DNA of 64,000 bases from Hydrogenobacter hydrogenophilus. Lineage in GTDB: Bacteria > Aquificota > Aquificia > Aquificales > Aquificaceae. Position 1 is the first letter of the stretch. Each line of letters starts with the position of its first letter. The notes beneath the pieces are model-generated. The model was given only the letters and a program-made list of their open reading frames with translations. It made no database searches and was not told where the DNA came from. Location of the stretch: assembly GCF_900215655.1 (NCBI RefSeq), contig NZ_OBEN01000006.1, positions 27,500 through 91,499 on the forward strand, given 5' to 3'. Both the position numbers and the translations under genes were made by a program. Below are positions 37,086 through 47,004 of this stretch, piece after piece.

Positions 37086-37389
37086 GGATATAGCCTGTGC
37101 GTATTTAGAATCCAAAGGCTACAAGATACTTCGCAGAAACTTCTACTGCAAAGGTGGAGAAATAGACATTATAGCGATAGAAGGAGACACCGTAGTGTTT
37201 ATTGAAGTAAAAGGCTCTACTAAAATGACCTTTGGAGATCCTGCGGAGCGCATAGACAAAAGGAAAATAGAAAGATTGCTAAGATGCATGGAGGAGTTTT
37301 TGGCAGAAAATCCTTACGAAAATGTAAGAGTAGATGCTCTGATAGTAAGGGGCAAAGAGGTTGAACACATAAAAGGCATTGAGCTATAA
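37066..37389 (+). CDS. YraN-family (UPF0102) PD-(D/E)xK nuclease-like protein
   Basis: 107 aa from a TTG start with GAGG 6 nt upstream. [20 protein letters not shown] is the D...ExK core of the restriction-endonuclease-like fold shared by YraN/UPF0102 proteins; the biological role is not settled. It overlaps the heptose-kinase gene by 20 nt. The purS promoter appears to lie within its last 30 bp. Confidence 0.85.
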   Translation: MKGKRFEDIACAYLESKGYKILRRNFYCKGGEIDIIAIEGDTVVFIEVKGSTKMTFGDPAERIDKRKIERLLRCMEEFLAENPYENVRVDALIVRGKEVEHIKGIEL

Positions 37390-37390
37390 T
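37361..37390 (+). promoter_or_regulatory. Probable promoter of purS-purQ, inside the end of yraN
   Basis: TTGAAC (37361-37366), 18 bp, TATAAT (37385-37390). The -10 ends 9 nt before the purS ATG, so the transcript would be leaderless. Confidence 0.6.
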
Positions 37391-37399
37391 CTTAACTGC

Positions 37400-37612
37400 A
37401 TGAAAGTGAGAGTTTTGATACTTCCCAAAAAAGGACTTTTGGACCCAGAAGGTAGGGCGGTAAAGGAGATGCTGTTAGAAAACGGCTACAGTGTCAAAGA
37501 TGTAAAAGTGGGAAAAGTTGTGGACCTTGAGGTGGAAGAAGGCACTAACATAAAAGAGCTCGTGGAAAAGTTTTTGGTAAACCCTCTCATTGAGGAGTAC
37601 ATCATAGAATGA
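37400..37612 (+). CDS. purS: Phosphoribosylformylglycinamidine synthase subunit PurS
   Basis: Small 70 aa structural subunit bridging PurL and PurQ in the ammonia-channelling FGAM synthase. MKVRVLILPKKGLLDPEGRA and VGKVVDLEV are the family blocks. An upstream in-frame TTG exists, but the conserved N-terminus starts at this ATG. There is no ribosome binding site. The stop overlaps purQ (ATGA). purL is not in the window. Confidence 0.93.
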   Translation: MKVRVLILPKKGLLDPEGRAVKEMLLENGYSVKDVKVGKVVDLEVEEGTNIKELVEKFLVNPLIEEYIIE

Positions 37613-38289
37613 AGTTTGCCGTTTGCGTATTTCCGGGCTCTAACTGTGATTATGATGTGTATTATGTGATAAAAGATATTCTTGGTCAGTCTGTGGAGTT
37701 TGTGCATTACACGCAGAAAAACTTAGAAGGGTACGACTGTGTGGTACTTCCCGGTGGCTTTTCCTTTGGAGATTACCTAAGAGCTGGTGCGCTTGCAAGT
37801 AAGACACCCTTAGCTTACGCTGTGCAGGACTTTGCTCAGAAAGGTGGGCTCGTGCTTGGCATATGCAACGGCTTTCAGATCCTCACAGAGCTTCACTTAC
37901 TACCAGGAGCTTTGCTCAAAAACGAAAACCTCAGGTTTGTCTGTAAGGATGTTTACTTAAGGGTGGAAAACACTCATATTCCCTTCACAAGAAAGATAGA
38001 AAAGGGAGAGGTACTTAGCATACCCATAGCTCACGGTGAAGGAAGGTATTATGTTCCTGAGGACATTCTTAAACATATGGAGGATAGAAACCAGATCGTT
38101 CTAAGATATTGCGACCAAGAGGGAAACATAACGCCCTCTTCCAATCCAAACGGCTCTGTGGGAAACATAGCAGGGGTGTGCAACAAAGAAGGTAATGTCT
38201 TTGGCCTTATGCCACATCCAGAGCGAGCAAGTGAAGACATCCTTGGTTCTCACGATGGACTTTTATTTTGGCACTCCTTAATAAGCTAA
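37609..38289 (+). CDS. purQ: Phosphoribosylformylglycinamidine synthase subunit PurQ
   Basis: Glutaminase subunit of FGAM synthase in purine synthesis. Class I amidotransferase with CVFPGSNCDYD at the start, the nucleophile in GICNGFQIL (about residue 86), and MPHPERASE with the catalytic His and Glu. 226 aa. It is coupled to purS by a 4-nt overlap, and meets the transglutaminase-like gene tail to tail with 4 nt shared. Confidence 0.96.
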   Translation: MKFAVCVFPGSNCDYDVYYVIKDILGQSVEFVHYTQKNLEGYDCVVLPGGFSFGDYLRAGALASKTPLAYAVQDFAQKGGLVLGICNGFQILTELHLLPGALLKNENLRFVCKDVYLRVENTHIPFTRKIEKGEVLSIPIAHGEGRYYVPEDILKHMEDRNQIVLRYCDQEGNITPSSNPNGSVGNIAGVCNKEGNVFGLMPHPERASEDILGSHDGLLFWHSLIS

Positions 38290-39320
38290 TCAATGATAGT
38301 GTATTTAGATAGCTCAAAGGTTAGTTTGTACTTGTCTATCAACTTACCGTCTACCTCTGCCAAAGGATACATGAACTCGTTGACTTTTTCACCATTAGCA
38401 AGAGGTGGTTCTAAGGAAAAATCTCTTGCACTGTTGAAGGCTATCCAGTGAGCATCCCAGTTGCCAAATAGAAATCCTCTCACCTTTTTGACTTTTGGAT
38501 CACTTAGCGAAAGATTTTCCTCAAGTATAAGTTTTCTAACATCTGCTGGGTCTACTGGTATCCACCTTCCTAAATAAAACTCCGCTCTACAGTGCTGTGC
38601 CTTTGTGGCATCCCTACTTACAGAAGATATGCCTTTTGATAAGGAAGAAGGGGCTACTCTTATTCCAAAAACCTCTCTTGCTGGTATACCACTTGCCCTG
38701 CAAAGAGCTACAAACAGAGAGTTTATATCTGTGCACTTTCCACCAAAATATCCCGTTTCCAACATACTTTTTACATCACCTGTACCACACCCGAGAATTT
38801 TTGGATCTCTAAAAGTGTTCTCTACTACCCAGTCGTATATAGCCTTTACCTTTTCAAGGTCATCTTTCTTTCCAGAGGTTATTCTATCGGCATACTCTTT
38901 AACTATACCATCCGTAGGCACATGTTCCGTAGGTTTCAAAAACAGGATTACCTCCTCTGGTAAGGTATGATTACTTTTAGGAAGTTGGCTAAAGTTTGTG
39001 CTTCTGCTTTGGTATTCAACATCAAAGATCACCTCAAGCTCTTTAATCCCGCCACCTTCTTTAAACTCTGCGTAAAGAATAGGTGCACCGTAAACTCTAT
39101 CCCTTTTAATATCATAGTATGATGCAGTTGTTCTAACTTCAACACTTAAAAGCCTTTGGTATTCTGTGTTTTCGGGTACTGGCACCCAGAGCCTTATACC
39201 CTCTTCAAAGGGTAGTTTTACAGTGTATGATAGCTTTGTCCTTTTGACTTCTTTTGAATTGCCCAACTTTGGTAAGATGAGCGCCACAAAAATGAGTTTA
39301 AAGAAATCTCTTCTATCCAT
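38286..39320 (-). CDS. Tat-exported transglutaminase-like (cysteine peptidase fold) protein
   Basis: 344 aa. The N-terminus MDRRDFFKLIFVALILP carries a twin-arginine export signal. The core shows the transglutaminase triad: Cys in GYFGGKCTDINSL (about residue 193), His in KAQHCRAEFYLG and Asp in IPVDPADV. The substrate is unknown; peptide or cell-wall processing outside the cytoplasm is possible. TATATT (39329-39334) ends 8 nt before the ATG; no Shine-Dalgarno is seen. Confidence 0.82.
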   Translation of the reverse strand: MDRRDFFKLIFVALILPKLGNSKEVKRTKLSYTVKLPFEEGIRLWVPVPENTEYQRLLSVEVRTTASYYDIKRDRVYGAPILYAEFKEGGGIKELEVIFDVEYQSRSTNFSQLPKSNHTLPEEVILFLKPTEHVPTDGIVKEYADRITSGKKDDLEKVKAIYDWVVENTFRDPKILGCGTGDVKSMLETGYFGGKCTDINSLFVALCRASGIPAREVFGIRVAPSSLSKGISSVSRDATKAQHCRAEFYLGRWIPVDPADVRKLILEENLSLSDPKVKKVRGFLFGNWDAHWIAFNSARDFSLEPPLANGEKVNEFMYPLAEVDGKLIDKYKLTFELSKYTIID

Positions 39321-39388
39321 GGAAAGGTAATATAGACCAAAGCTTATGTTTGTATCTATTGATTTTTTTCAACACTTTGGAGATGTTT

Positions 39389-40147
39389 TTATAGATTTAT
39401 TCGATGTGTAAATCCGCTCCTGAGAAATTCCTTCACAAAGGGTATTTCCGAAGAGAGTATATCCTGAGGAGAACCTATCTGCACCGTTCTGCCATCTTTT
39501 AGCACCATAATTCTGTCAGATATACTAAAAGCTGATATAAGGTCATGGGAAACCACTATGGAGGTAGTGCCCATCTTATCCCTCAAAGACAGGATAAGGT
39601 CATCTATCATCCTGCTTGTGATGGGGTCAAGGCCTGAGGTGGGCTCATCGTAGATGATCAGTTTAGGATCCGTTGCTATGGCTCTTGCTATACCCACTCT
39701 CTTCTTCATTCCACCTGAGAGCTCAGAAGGATAAAGCTCAAGGACATCTTCATCTAAACCTACAAGCCTTAGCTTTTCAAGAGCTAACTGTCTTATCTCT
39801 TTCTGGCTCATGTTGGTGCGTTCCAAGTAGTAAAAACCCACATTCTCCCAAACCTTTAAACTATCAAACAGTGCTGAGCCCTGAAATACATAACCTATAT
39901 CCTTTCTTAGGCTGTCAAGTTCTTTGATGCTCAAGGTGTTTATATCCTTTCCAAAAACTTCAACTTTCCCTTCTGTAGGTTTCCACAGACCAACTATGCA
40001 CTTGGTTATAGATGTTTTACCGCTACCGCTCCCACCTACTATGGTGAATATTTCACCTTGAAGCACCTCAAAATTTATGTCTTTGAGAATTTCCCTGCCG
40101 TTTAAGCTCAAAGAAAGGTTTTCCACTTGAACTACTTTATTCACCAC
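39389..40147 (-). CDS. ABC transporter ATP-binding protein, MlaF-like
   Basis: 252 aa ATPase with [10 protein letters not shown] (Walker A), [16 protein letters not shown] (signature) and [13 protein letters not shown] (Walker B), plus the H-loop VSHD. The LSGGMKKRV signature is that of the lipid-handling MlaF/Ttg2A group. No permease or substrate-binding gene accompanies it here. The start is a GTG overlapping the leuS-alpha stop by 7 nt, so it depends on that transcript. Confidence 0.85.
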   Translation of the reverse strand: MVNKVVQVENLSLSLNGREILKDINFEVLQGEIFTIVGGSGSGKTSITKCIVGLWKPTEGKVEVFGKDINTLSIKELDSLRKDIGYVFQGSALFDSLKVWENVGFYYLERTNMSQKEIRQLALEKLRLVGLDEDVLELYPSELSGGMKKRVGIARAIATDPKLIIYDEPTSGLDPITSRMIDDLILSLRDKMGTTSIVVSHDLISAFSISDRIMVLKDGRTVQIGSPQDILSSEIPFVKEFLRSGFTHRINL

Positions 40148-41928
40148 AGTCTTCTTAAAAGCTCTTCTAAGTCATCTTCTTGTGTAAGACCCAAATGAGA
40201 AAGGTAAGACTCTATGCTTACCCACCTCTTTAGTACCATACCTTGTGTGATGAGGCGTAAAAAGGGTTCTTTGTCTTTTACCAACCCAAGGTCATAGAGA
40301 AACTTTTGGAAGAAGCGCGCATAAAGGAGGTGCAAAACCGCATGCTCTATGCCCCCTATGTAGAAATCAACAGGCATCCAAAACTCCACTTTTTCCCTTT
40401 GAAAAACCTCTTTATCGTTTTTCGGATCACAGTATCTGAGAAAGTACCAAGAGGAGTCAAAAAAGGTGTCCATGGTATCTGTTTCTCGTTTTGCTGGACC
40501 TTTGCATTTGGGACATGTGGTATTTACAAATTCCTCAACGCTTTCTAATGGATTCCCATATCCCGTGATGCTTACATTTTTTGGTAGTAAAACGGGAAGG
40601 TCTTCCTCTGGCACTGGCACAGTACCGCACCTATCACAGTAAATTATGGGTATAGGTGTGCCCCAGTATCTTTGTCTTGATATGTTCCAGTCTTTGAGTC
40701 TATAGGTTATCTTGAAGTCCGCATGACCTTTTTCTTTTAGCCACGAGGTTATGGACTTTTTTGCTTCTTGGGAAGGCATACCGCTAAATGGTCCCGAGTC
40801 TATTAAAATACCTTCCCCTTCGTAAGCTTTACCTTTTGAAAAATCTCCCTCTGAAGGTCTTACCACATACTTTACAGGCAGTTGGTATTTAAGTGCAAAC
40901 TCGTAATCCCTTTGGTCGTGAGCAGGCACAGCCATGATGGCACCTGTCCCGTACTCATAAAGCACATAATTGGCACTCCATACGGGCAATTTCTCTCCAT
41001 TTGCGGGATTTGTTGCATACACTCCCAAAAACACCCCTTCCTTTTCTTCCTCTTTTCCTCTCTCTTTGACAGGAATAGACTTTATTTTTTGGACAAAGCT
41101 CATAACTTCTTGTAGTTTCCCTCCCCTTTTGGCAAGCTCCAAAGTGAGAGGATGCTCGGGTGCAAGTACCAAGAAGGTAGCACCAAACACAGTATCAGGC
41201 CTTGTAGTGAATATTTCTATAGGAATGTCATCCACATAAAACTTTATAAGGGCACCTTCGGACCTGCCTATCCAGTTTCTCTGCTGGGATATGACCCTTT
41301 CGGGCCATTTGCCTTCCAGTAGCTTTAGGTCCTCAAGGAGTCTGTCAGCGTAAGCGGTGATCTTTAGATACCAAGAGGGCACCTCTTTTCTTATCACAGG
41401 AGTTGAACACCTCCAGCACCTTCCGTCTATTACCTGCTCGTTGGCAAGCACCGTCTGGTCGTTAGGACACCAGTTTACCTCTGCGAGCTTTCTGTATGCC
41501 AGACCTTTTTCGTAAAACTTCAGGAATAACCACTGGTTCCAGCGGTAGTACTCAGGATCACAGGTAGCTATCTCCCTGTCCCAATCGTAAGAAAAACCTA
41601 ATCTTTTTAGTTGTTTTTTCATATAGCTTATGTTTTCATAGGTCCAATCTGCGGGATGCACTCCTTGCTTTATCGCTGCGTTCTCCGCAGGTAATCCGAA
41701 AGCATCCCACCCCATAGGATGAAGTACATTGTAGCCTTTGAACCTCAGAAACCTTGCCAAAACGTCTCCGATGGTGTAGTTTCTCACATGCCCCATGTGT
41801 ATCCTTCCAGAAGGGTAAGGGAACATCTCAAGAACATAAGCCTTCTCCCCTCCCTCGCTGACCTTAAAAAGACCCATATCTTCCCAAACTTTTTGCCACT
41901 TTTCCTCTATCTTCTGTGGGTCATACAT
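40141..41928 (-). CDS. leuS: Leucyl-tRNA synthetase, alpha (N-terminal) subunit of the split enzyme
   Basis: 595 aa covering the front part of Leu[17 protein letters not shown] has the HIGH-type motif, [16 protein letters not shown]...CRWC-like cysteines form the zinc knuckle, and the CP1 editing domain follows ([28 protein letters not shown]). It stops after ITQGMVLK, before the KMSKS loop and anticodon-binding domain. Aquifex aeolicus LeuRS is known to be split into alpha and beta subunits in this way, so the beta gene should be elsewhere. TATAAT (41937-41942) ends 8 nt before the ATG. Confidence 0.95.
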   Translation of the reverse strand: MYDPQKIEEKWQKVWEDMGLFKVSEGGEKAYVLEMFPYPSGRIHMGHVRNYTIGDVLARFLRFKGYNVLHPMGWDAFGLPAENAAIKQGVHPADWTYENISYMKKQLKRLGFSYDWDREIATCDPEYYRWNQWLFLKFYEKGLAYRKLAEVNWCPNDQTVLANEQVIDGRCWRCSTPVIRKEVPSWYLKITAYADRLLEDLKLLEGKWPERVISQQRNWIGRSEGALIKFYVDDIPIEIFTTRPDTVFGATFLVLAPEHPLTLELAKRGGKLQEVMSFVQKIKSIPVKERGKEEEKEGVFLGVYATNPANGEKLPVWSANYVLYEYGTGAIMAVPAHDQRDYEFALKYQLPVKYVVRPSEGDFSKGKAYEGEGILIDSGPFSGMPSQEAKKSITSWLKEKGHADFKITYRLKDWNISRQRYWGTPIPIIYCDRCGTVPVPEEDLPVLLPKNVSITGYGNPLESVEEFVNTTCPKCKGPAKRETDTMDTFFDSSWYFLRYCDPKNDKEVFQREKVEFWMPVDFYIGGIEHAVLHLLYARFFQKFLYDLGLVKDKEPFLRLITQGMVLKRWVSIESYLSHLGLTQEDDLEELLRRLW

Positions 41929-41936
41929 GGATAAAT

Positions 41937-41942
41937 ATTATA
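41937..41942 (-). promoter_or_regulatory. -10 element of leuS-alpha within the dnaK 3' end
   Basis: TATAAT on the minus strand overlapping the dnaK stop, 8 nt before the leuS ATG, no Shine-Dalgarno. Confidence 0.5.
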
Positions 41943-43806
41943 GTGGTTTACCCTCTATCACATCACCACCTTCTCCACTGCTCTTTTGACCTGCTTGTTC
42001 GTATATCTTGCTTCCTATTTGGGCGGAAGCGTTCAGCACCTTTTCTATGGCGCTTCTGACTTCCTGAATATCTTGAGCTGAAGTCATCACCCTTTTGGCT
42101 TCCTCTATGGTCTTTTCCACTTCAGACACAAGGTCTGCAGAAAGCTTATCCCTGTTTTCCTTTAACACCTTCTCAAGATTGTACACGTACTGATCAAGCT
42201 GGTTTTTGGCTTCCACAAGCTCCTTTTTCTTCCTGTCTTCCTCTTCGTGAAGCTGTGCCTCTTTTATCATCCTCTCTATCTCTTCTTGGGTCAAACCTGA
42301 GGAAGCCTGCACCCTTATGGACTGCTCTTTTCCTGTCCCTAAATCTTTGGCAGTTACATGGAGGATACCGTCCACATCTATATCAAAGCAAACTTCTATC
42401 TTGGGCACTCCACGTGGAGCTGGTGGTATACCCGTAAGGTAAAACTTACCCAAGGACTTGTTGTCCTTTGCCAAAGGTCTTTCACCCTGAAGCACGTGTA
42501 TTTCTACCTCCGTCTGATAGTCTGAGGCGGTGGTAAAGGTCTCACACTTTCTGTAGGGTATGGGTGTATTTCTGGGAATAAGCACCGTCATAACACCACC
42601 GTAAGTTTCTACTCCAAGAGAGAGAGGTGTTACATCTACCAGCAGTATCTCCTTTACTTCTCCTGAAAGGACTCCTGCCTGTATGGCTGCACCTACTGCA
42701 ACCACCTCGTCTGGGTTTACGCCTTTATGAGGTTCTTTTCCGAAAAATTCCTTTATCTTTTGCTGAACTAACGGTATTCTGGTAGAACCACCCACAAGCA
42801 CCACCTCATCTATGTCCTGTGGTCTTAGCTTGGCATCTTCAAGAGCTCTTTTTACTATGTCCATAGTTCTGTTTACCAGATCCTTTATCATCTCTTCAAG
42901 TCTTGCCCTTGTGAGTGTCTTTTGAAGATGCAAGGGTTGGTTGGTAGAGGGGTCTATGGTTATAAAGGGTAGGTTTATCTCAGTTTCTAACTTAAAAGAC
43001 AGTTCCTTTTTAGCTTGTTCTGATGCTTCTTTTAGTCTCTGTAATGCGGTTCTGTCTTTGCGCAGATCTATGCCTGTGTCTTTTTTGAACTCTTCTATGA
43101 GCCACTCCATTATGCGCTCGTCTATGTTAGCACCACCCAAGTGTGTGTCTCCAGCGGTAGCCTTTACCTCTATCACACCTTCCCCACCTTCTAATATGGA
43201 CACGTCAAAAGTTCCACCACCAAAGTCGTACACGAGGATCCTGACATTTTCCTTCTTATCCAGTCCGTAAGCGAGAGCTGCAGCGGTTGGTTCGTTTAGG
43301 ATTCTTACTACCTCAAGACCTGCTATCTTTCCCGCATCCTTTGTAGCCTGCCTTTGCCTTTCGTTGAAGTAAGCGGGCACTGTAATAACCGCTTTTGTGA
43401 TCTTCTCCCCTAAGTATGCCTCTGCAGCTTCTTTGAGCTTTTTAAGAATGTGCGCTCCCACCTCCTCTGGTCTTACAAGCCTACCCGCATTGGGAACATC
43501 AAAGCTTGCGTCTCCTTTTTCGTCAGGCACCACTTTGTAGGACACCCTTTTGGCTTCTTCCTTTACTTCCTCAAACTTTCTACCTATGAATCTTTTGGAT
43601 TCATATATGGTGTTTTCTGGATCAAGTATGGCACGTCTTTTGGCAGGTTCTCCAACAAGTATTTCTTTTTCCTTAGTCCAAGAAACTACAGAAGGTGTGA
43701 GCCTTGAACCCTCCTGATTGGCTATTACTACAGGCTCATCACCCATCATAACCGCCACTACCGAGTTAGTAGTTCCCAAGTCAATACCCAGTATCTTCTC
43801 AGCCAT
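41938..43806 (-). CDS. dnaK: Chaperone DnaK (Hsp70)
   Basis: 622 aa Hsp70. [14 protein letters not shown] at the start, [18 protein letters not shown] block, [13 protein letters not shown], and the substrate-binding domain ([14 protein letters not shown]) followed by a helical lid. The usual EEVD-like acidic C-terminal tail is replaced by [16 protein letters not shown] sits before the ATG. No dnaJ or grpE is adjacent. The leuS -10 lies within its last codons. Confidence 0.97.
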   Translation of the reverse strand: MAEKILGIDLGTTNSVVAVMMGDEPVVIANQEGSRLTPSVVSWTKEKEILVGEPAKRRAILDPENTIYESKRFIGRKFEEVKEEAKRVSYKVVPDEKGDASFDVPNAGRLVRPEEVGAHILKKLKEAAEAYLGEKITKAVITVPAYFNERQRQATKDAGKIAGLEVVRILNEPTAAALAYGLDKKENVRILVYDFGGGTFDVSILEGGEGVIEVKATAGDTHLGGANIDERIMEWLIEEFKKDTGIDLRKDRTALQRLKEASEQAKKELSFKLETEINLPFITIDPSTNQPLHLQKTLTRARLEEMIKDLVNRTMDIVKRALEDAKLRPQDIDEVVLVGGSTRIPLVQQKIKEFFGKEPHKGVNPDEVVAVGAAIQAGVLSGEVKEILLVDVTPLSLGVETYGGVMTVLIPRNTPIPYRKCETFTTASDYQTEVEIHVLQGERPLAKDNKSLGKFYLTGIPPAPRGVPKIEVCFDIDVDGILHVTAKDLGTGKEQSIRVQASSGLTQEEIERMIKEAQLHEEEDRKKKELVEAKNQLDQYVYNLEKVLKENRDKLSADLVSEVEKTIEEAKRVMTSAQDIQEVRSAIEKVLNASAQIGSKIYEQAGQKSSGEGGDVIEGKPL

Positions 43807-43836
43807 CTTTTCACCTCCAAAGGGTTTTACCTTTAA

Positions 43837-43863
43837 GATATAACTTTAGTTATTCTTTGTCAA
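43837..43863 (-). promoter_or_regulatory. Likely dnaK promoter
   Basis: Minus strand TTGACA (43858-43863) and TATATC (43837-43842) with a short 15 bp spacer, 30-57 bp upstream of the dnaK ATG. The leader contains GGAGGTG. No CIRCE repeat is visible. Confidence 0.5.
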
Positions 43864-43908
43864 GTTTTATATAAGAAGTTTTAGAAAGGTTTTAAGGGAG
43901 CCTTTATC

Positions 43909-43936
43909 TTGACATAAATCATATTTTGAATATATT
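43909..43936 (+). promoter_or_regulatory. Likely promoter of the hydrogenase operon
   Basis: TTGACA (43909-43914), 16 bp, TATATT (43931-43936), 31 bp before the hynS ATG. An exact TATAAT further on (43939-43944) is too far from this -35. Confidence 0.55.
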
Positions 43937-43967
43937 TATATAATGAACTATCATTCAGGAGGCGATT

Positions 43968-45008
43968 ATGGATAGCCTGTACCACATTTATAGACGGAGA
44001 GGATACACAAGGAGGGACTTTTTAAAATCTGCTCTTTTGTTGACGGCAATTCTTGGCTTTCCACCATCTGCTTTTGTTCAAGTTGCTAAAGCCCTTGAGT
44101 TAAAACCTAAGCCTGCTGTAATATGGCTTGAGTTTCAGGATTGTGCGGGATGCACGGAATCTTTTATAAGAAGCACGAGCATTTTGCCTTCGGATGTGCT
44201 TTTAGACTACATTTCTCTTGAGTACCACGAGACTCTTATGTCTCCTTCGGGCTTCTATGCGGAAGAAGCAAAAATGGAGGCAATAGAAAAGTACAGAGGT
44301 GAGTACATACTTGTGGTTGAAGGCTCAGTATCACCCAAAGACAACGGAGTTTACTGTACGGTAGGTGGTAAGTCAAATGTGGAGCTTCTCAAGGAAGCCG
44401 CTAAGAATGCCGGATTAGTAATAGCTATAGGGAGCTGTGCAAGTTGGGGAGGTATACCTCATGCAGAACCTAATCCTACCAATGCGGTGCCAGTGAGCCA
44501 ACTCCTTGATGGCAAAAAGGTAGTGAATATACCCGGTTGTCCTCCGATAGGCGATGTGGTTGTTGCGGTTATAGCCGGCTATGTTATTACTGGGAAGCCT
44601 CCAGAACTGGACAGTATGGGAAGGCCTAAAACCTTTTACGGACAGACTATTCACGACAGGTGCTACAGAAGACCCTTCTACAACGCTGGTAGATTTGCCG
44701 GTTCTTTTGATGACGAAAATGCAAAGAAAGGGTACTGTCTTTATAAACTCGGATGCAAAGGACCTATCACAAGAAACGCATGTGCTACTATAAGGTGGAA
44801 CGGAGGATTAAGTTTCCCTATACAATCTGGGCATCCATGCTTTGGATGTTCGGAGCCGGACTTCTGGGATAGGGGGTTTATATATTCTCCCCTCTCAGTA
44901 GTGGAGGGTGGATTTGGTTGGAAAAAGGTGCTGACGGGTGTAGCCTTAGGTGCGGTTGCAGGTGCAGTAGTTGGTACGGTTAATAAAAAGCTCATGGAGG
45001 GTAAATAA
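43968..45008 (+). CDS. hynS: [NiFe] hydrogenase small subunit (Isp type)
   Basis: Electron-transfer subunit of a membrane-bound uptake hydrogenase. A Tat signal (RRGYTRRDFLKSALLL) exports the folded heterodimer. Cluster ligands are seen in DCAGCTESF, GSCASWGGIPHAEPNP, PGCPP, HDRCYRRPF, GYCLYKLGCKGP and HPCFGCSEPDFWD. The proximal-cluster region has Gly at both positions where O2-tolerant enzymes have extra cysteines, so a standard [4Fe-4S] is expected. A C-terminal hydrophobic helix (VALGAVAGAVVGTV) anchors it. 346 aa; AGGAGGCG before the ATG. Confidence 0.95.
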   Translation: MDSLYHIYRRRGYTRRDFLKSALLLTAILGFPPSAFVQVAKALELKPKPAVIWLEFQDCAGCTESFIRSTSILPSDVLLDYISLEYHETLMSPSGFYAEEAKMEAIEKYRGEYILVVEGSVSPKDNGVYCTVGGKSNVELLKEAAKNAGLVIAIGSCASWGGIPHAEPNPTNAVPVSQLLDGKKVVNIPGCPPIGDVVVAVIAGYVITGKPPELDSMGRPKTFYGQTIHDRCYRRPFYNAGRFAGSFDDENAKKGYCLYKLGCKGPITRNACATIRWNGGLSFPIQSGHPCFGCSEPDFWDRGFIYSPLSVVEGGFGWKKVLTGVALGAVAGAVVGTVNKKLMEGK

Positions 45009-45009
45009 T

Positions 45010-45681
45010 ATGAGCGATGTGGCTTTTTATGACTTTGTGCGAGGACCTCTTTTGAAGTTTGCTCTATTTGTGTTTTTTATTGGTATAACCTACAGGTTCT
45101 TCAGGGTAGTGTTCTTGGGACTACCAAAGGATTACGCAAAACCTAAAGGAAACCCTTACTACATGGCTCTAAAGAAGATCGTCATAAAACCTACCATGGG
45201 TTGGACTTTCAACGAGATATTCTCAAGGAGAGCGGTAAACTTCATAGGTGGTTTTCTTTTTCACTTGGGTTTTTTAGGACTTACTTTTTTCGTGCCAGCT
45301 CATGCTTTCTTGTGGCAAGAAATAATCGGTCTACCTATACCTGCAATGCCAAACATAGTGAGTGATGTTCTGGCTTACTCCGCTCTTGGCTCTCTGATAG
45401 CTCTCACTATCCACCGTGCGTTGAACCCTGTACTTAGATTGCTTACTGGAAAAGATGAGTATTTGGCTAACTTCCTTATAGGGGCTATACTCTTTACAGG
45501 CCTCTTGGCTACCAAGTGGGCAGGTGGAGGCTCTTATGTATGGATACTCTCAACTCATATGCTTCTTGCAGACCTTCTCATACTGTATATACCTTTCAGC
45601 AGGCTTTCTCACTTTGTCTACTACTTCCTTTCTGTAGGTTTTATGGGCTGGAACGCAGGCAAGAGAGGTGTATCCTTTTAA
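45010..45681 (+). CDS. isp1: Hydrogenase-associated membrane cytochrome b (Isp1, DsrM/HdrE/NarI-like)
   Basis: 223 aa with five hydrophobic segments (from about residues 13, 75, 108, 146 and 180). Histidines in or next to helices (FHLGFLG, TIHRAL, LSTHMLLA, LSHFVYY) can ligate two b hemes. It is placed between small and large subunits, as in the Isp-type operons of Thiocapsa and Aquifex. It passes electrons between the hydrogenase, the quinone pool and Isp2. The start is the ATG at 45010 (GGAGGG upstream), right after hynS; the longer frame inside hynS is unlikely. Confidence 0.9.
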   Translation: MSDVAFYDFVRGPLLKFALFVFFIGITYRFFRVVFLGLPKDYAKPKGNPYYMALKKIVIKPTMGWTFNEIFSRRAVNFIGGFLFHLGFLGLTFFVPAHAFLWQEIIGLPIPAMPNIVSDVLAYSALGSLIALTIHRALNPVLRLLTGKDEYLANFLIGAILFTGLLATKWAGGGSYVWILSTHMLLADLLILYIPFSRLSHFVYYFLSVGFMGWNAGKRGVSF

Positions 45682-45693
45682 AGGAGGTTTGAC

Positions 45694-47004
45694 ATGCCTG
45701 TAGAATCAAAGGAACAAATAGGACAGGAGGAGGTAAAGAAGTTCTACGAGTTTTGTAAAAAGAATATAAACGCTGAAGTTGCCTCTTACTTAGAAGCCTG
45801 TGTGAGGTGCGGGATATGTGCTGAGGCTTGTCTTTTCTACATGGGTGAGAATGTATCGGGAAACATAGACCCTTCGCTTACGCCAGCATACAAGGCAGAC
45901 CTTTTAAGAGAAATATACAAGGAGAACTACACCTTTATAGGAAGGATAAAAAAGCTGTTGGGTTTTGGTGTAAAGATCACCCCTGAGAACCTGAAAGAAC
46001 AGGTAAAGCTTACCTTTTACACTTGTACCAACTGCGATAGATGTACAAAGGCATGTCCCATGGGTATAGACACTCCAAGGCTCGTAAGTATAGTAAGAGG
46101 TGCATTGACTTATGCAGGACTTACACCTAAGGACCTTGCGGATGCTACAAACCTTTCCGTAGAAAAGGGAAGCCCTTTAGGTGTGGATGTGCCTACCTTC
46201 CTCAATAGAATAGAGTTCATATCGGAGGAGTATGAAGTGGAAATGCCTGTTGATAAAAAGCCTTCGGAATACCTCTATATTCCCTCATCTATTGAGCTTA
46301 TGAAGTTTCCTTCTTCTGTAGCTTCTGCCGGTAAAGTTCTTAACAAGGCAGGTGTAAGTTGGACTCTTTCCACAATCGCTCACGAGGCTACAAACTTTGG
46401 TCTGTTTGCACAAAGCAAAGAAGTCACCAAAGAGATGCTAAGGAGGATTCTTGATGGTGCTAAGGAATTAGGGGTAAAGTACATAATAGCTCCTGAGTGC
46501 GGGCATGCTTACCAGTCCATGAGATTTATAGCGCCTAATGTGTTTCCTAAGGATTGGAAGTTTGAGGTACTGAATATAGTGGAATTCATAGATAAGATGA
46601 TAAAAGAAGGTAGGCTGAGCGTAAAAAAGAAGGTCCTAAAAGAAAGGGCAACGTTACATGACTCCTGTCAGATAGGAAGAAGGGGAGGTGTCCTTAGAGA
46701 GCCTAGAAGAATATTGAGTATGCTTGCGGAAGACTTTAAAGATTCAGTTCTCATACCTGAGCACAACATATGTTGTGGTGGTGGTGGAGGTGTGCTTGTT
46801 ATAAAGGATGCAGATTACTATAGACAGAAAGGATTTATCTCCAAGATGACCCTATTTGATAAAGTTGGTGCAAAAACCATTGTATGCTACTGTGCCAATT
46901 GTATGCTTGCTCTTAACAAAAGCAGTCAGGAATTAAAGAGAGATTATGAGTTTGTAAGCATTGTGGATCTTGTAGCGTCCGCTATAGAGGAGGAAGAGGC
47001 ATGA
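45694..47004 (+). CDS. isp2: Hydrogenase-associated heterodisulfide-reductase-like iron-sulfur protein (Isp2, HdrD/DsrK-like)
   Basis: 436 aa. Two ferredoxin motifs, CVRCGICAEAC (about residue 37) and CTNCDRCTKACPMG (about residue 110), hold [4Fe-4S] clusters. The C-terminal half has CCG-domain features: HDSCQIGRRGG, ICCGGGGG and CYCANCMLALN, the latter resembling the unusual cluster site of HdrB/DsrK. It is cytosolic and membrane-associated through Isp1. AAAGGAGG precedes the ATG; the stop overlaps hynL (ATGA). Confidence 0.92.
   Translation: MPVESKEQIGQEEVKKFYEFCKKNINAEVASYLEACVRCGICAEACLFYMGENVSGNIDPSLTPAYKADLLREIYKENYTFIGRIKKLLGFGVKITPENLKEQVKLTFYTCTNCDRCTKACPMGIDTPRLVSIVRGALTYAGLTPKDLADATNLSVEKGSPLGVDVPTFLNRIEFISEEYEVEMPVDKKPSEYLYIPSSIELMKFPSSVASAGKVLNKAGVSWTLSTIAHEATNFGLFAQSKEVTKEMLRRILDGAKELGVKYIIAPECGHAYQSMRFIAPNVFPKDWKFEVLNIVEFIDKMIKEGRLSVKKKVLKERATLHDSCQIGRRGGVLREPRRILSMLAEDFKDSVLIPEHNICCGGGGGVLVIKDADYYRQKGFISKMTLFDKVGAKTIVCYCANCMLALNKSSQELKRDYEFVSIVDLVASAIEEEEA

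Noticed and set aside
43939..43944. Exact TATAAT before hynS as the -10 of the hydrogenase promoter
   Set aside because: It is 24 bp from the TTGACA; TATATT at 16 bp fits better.
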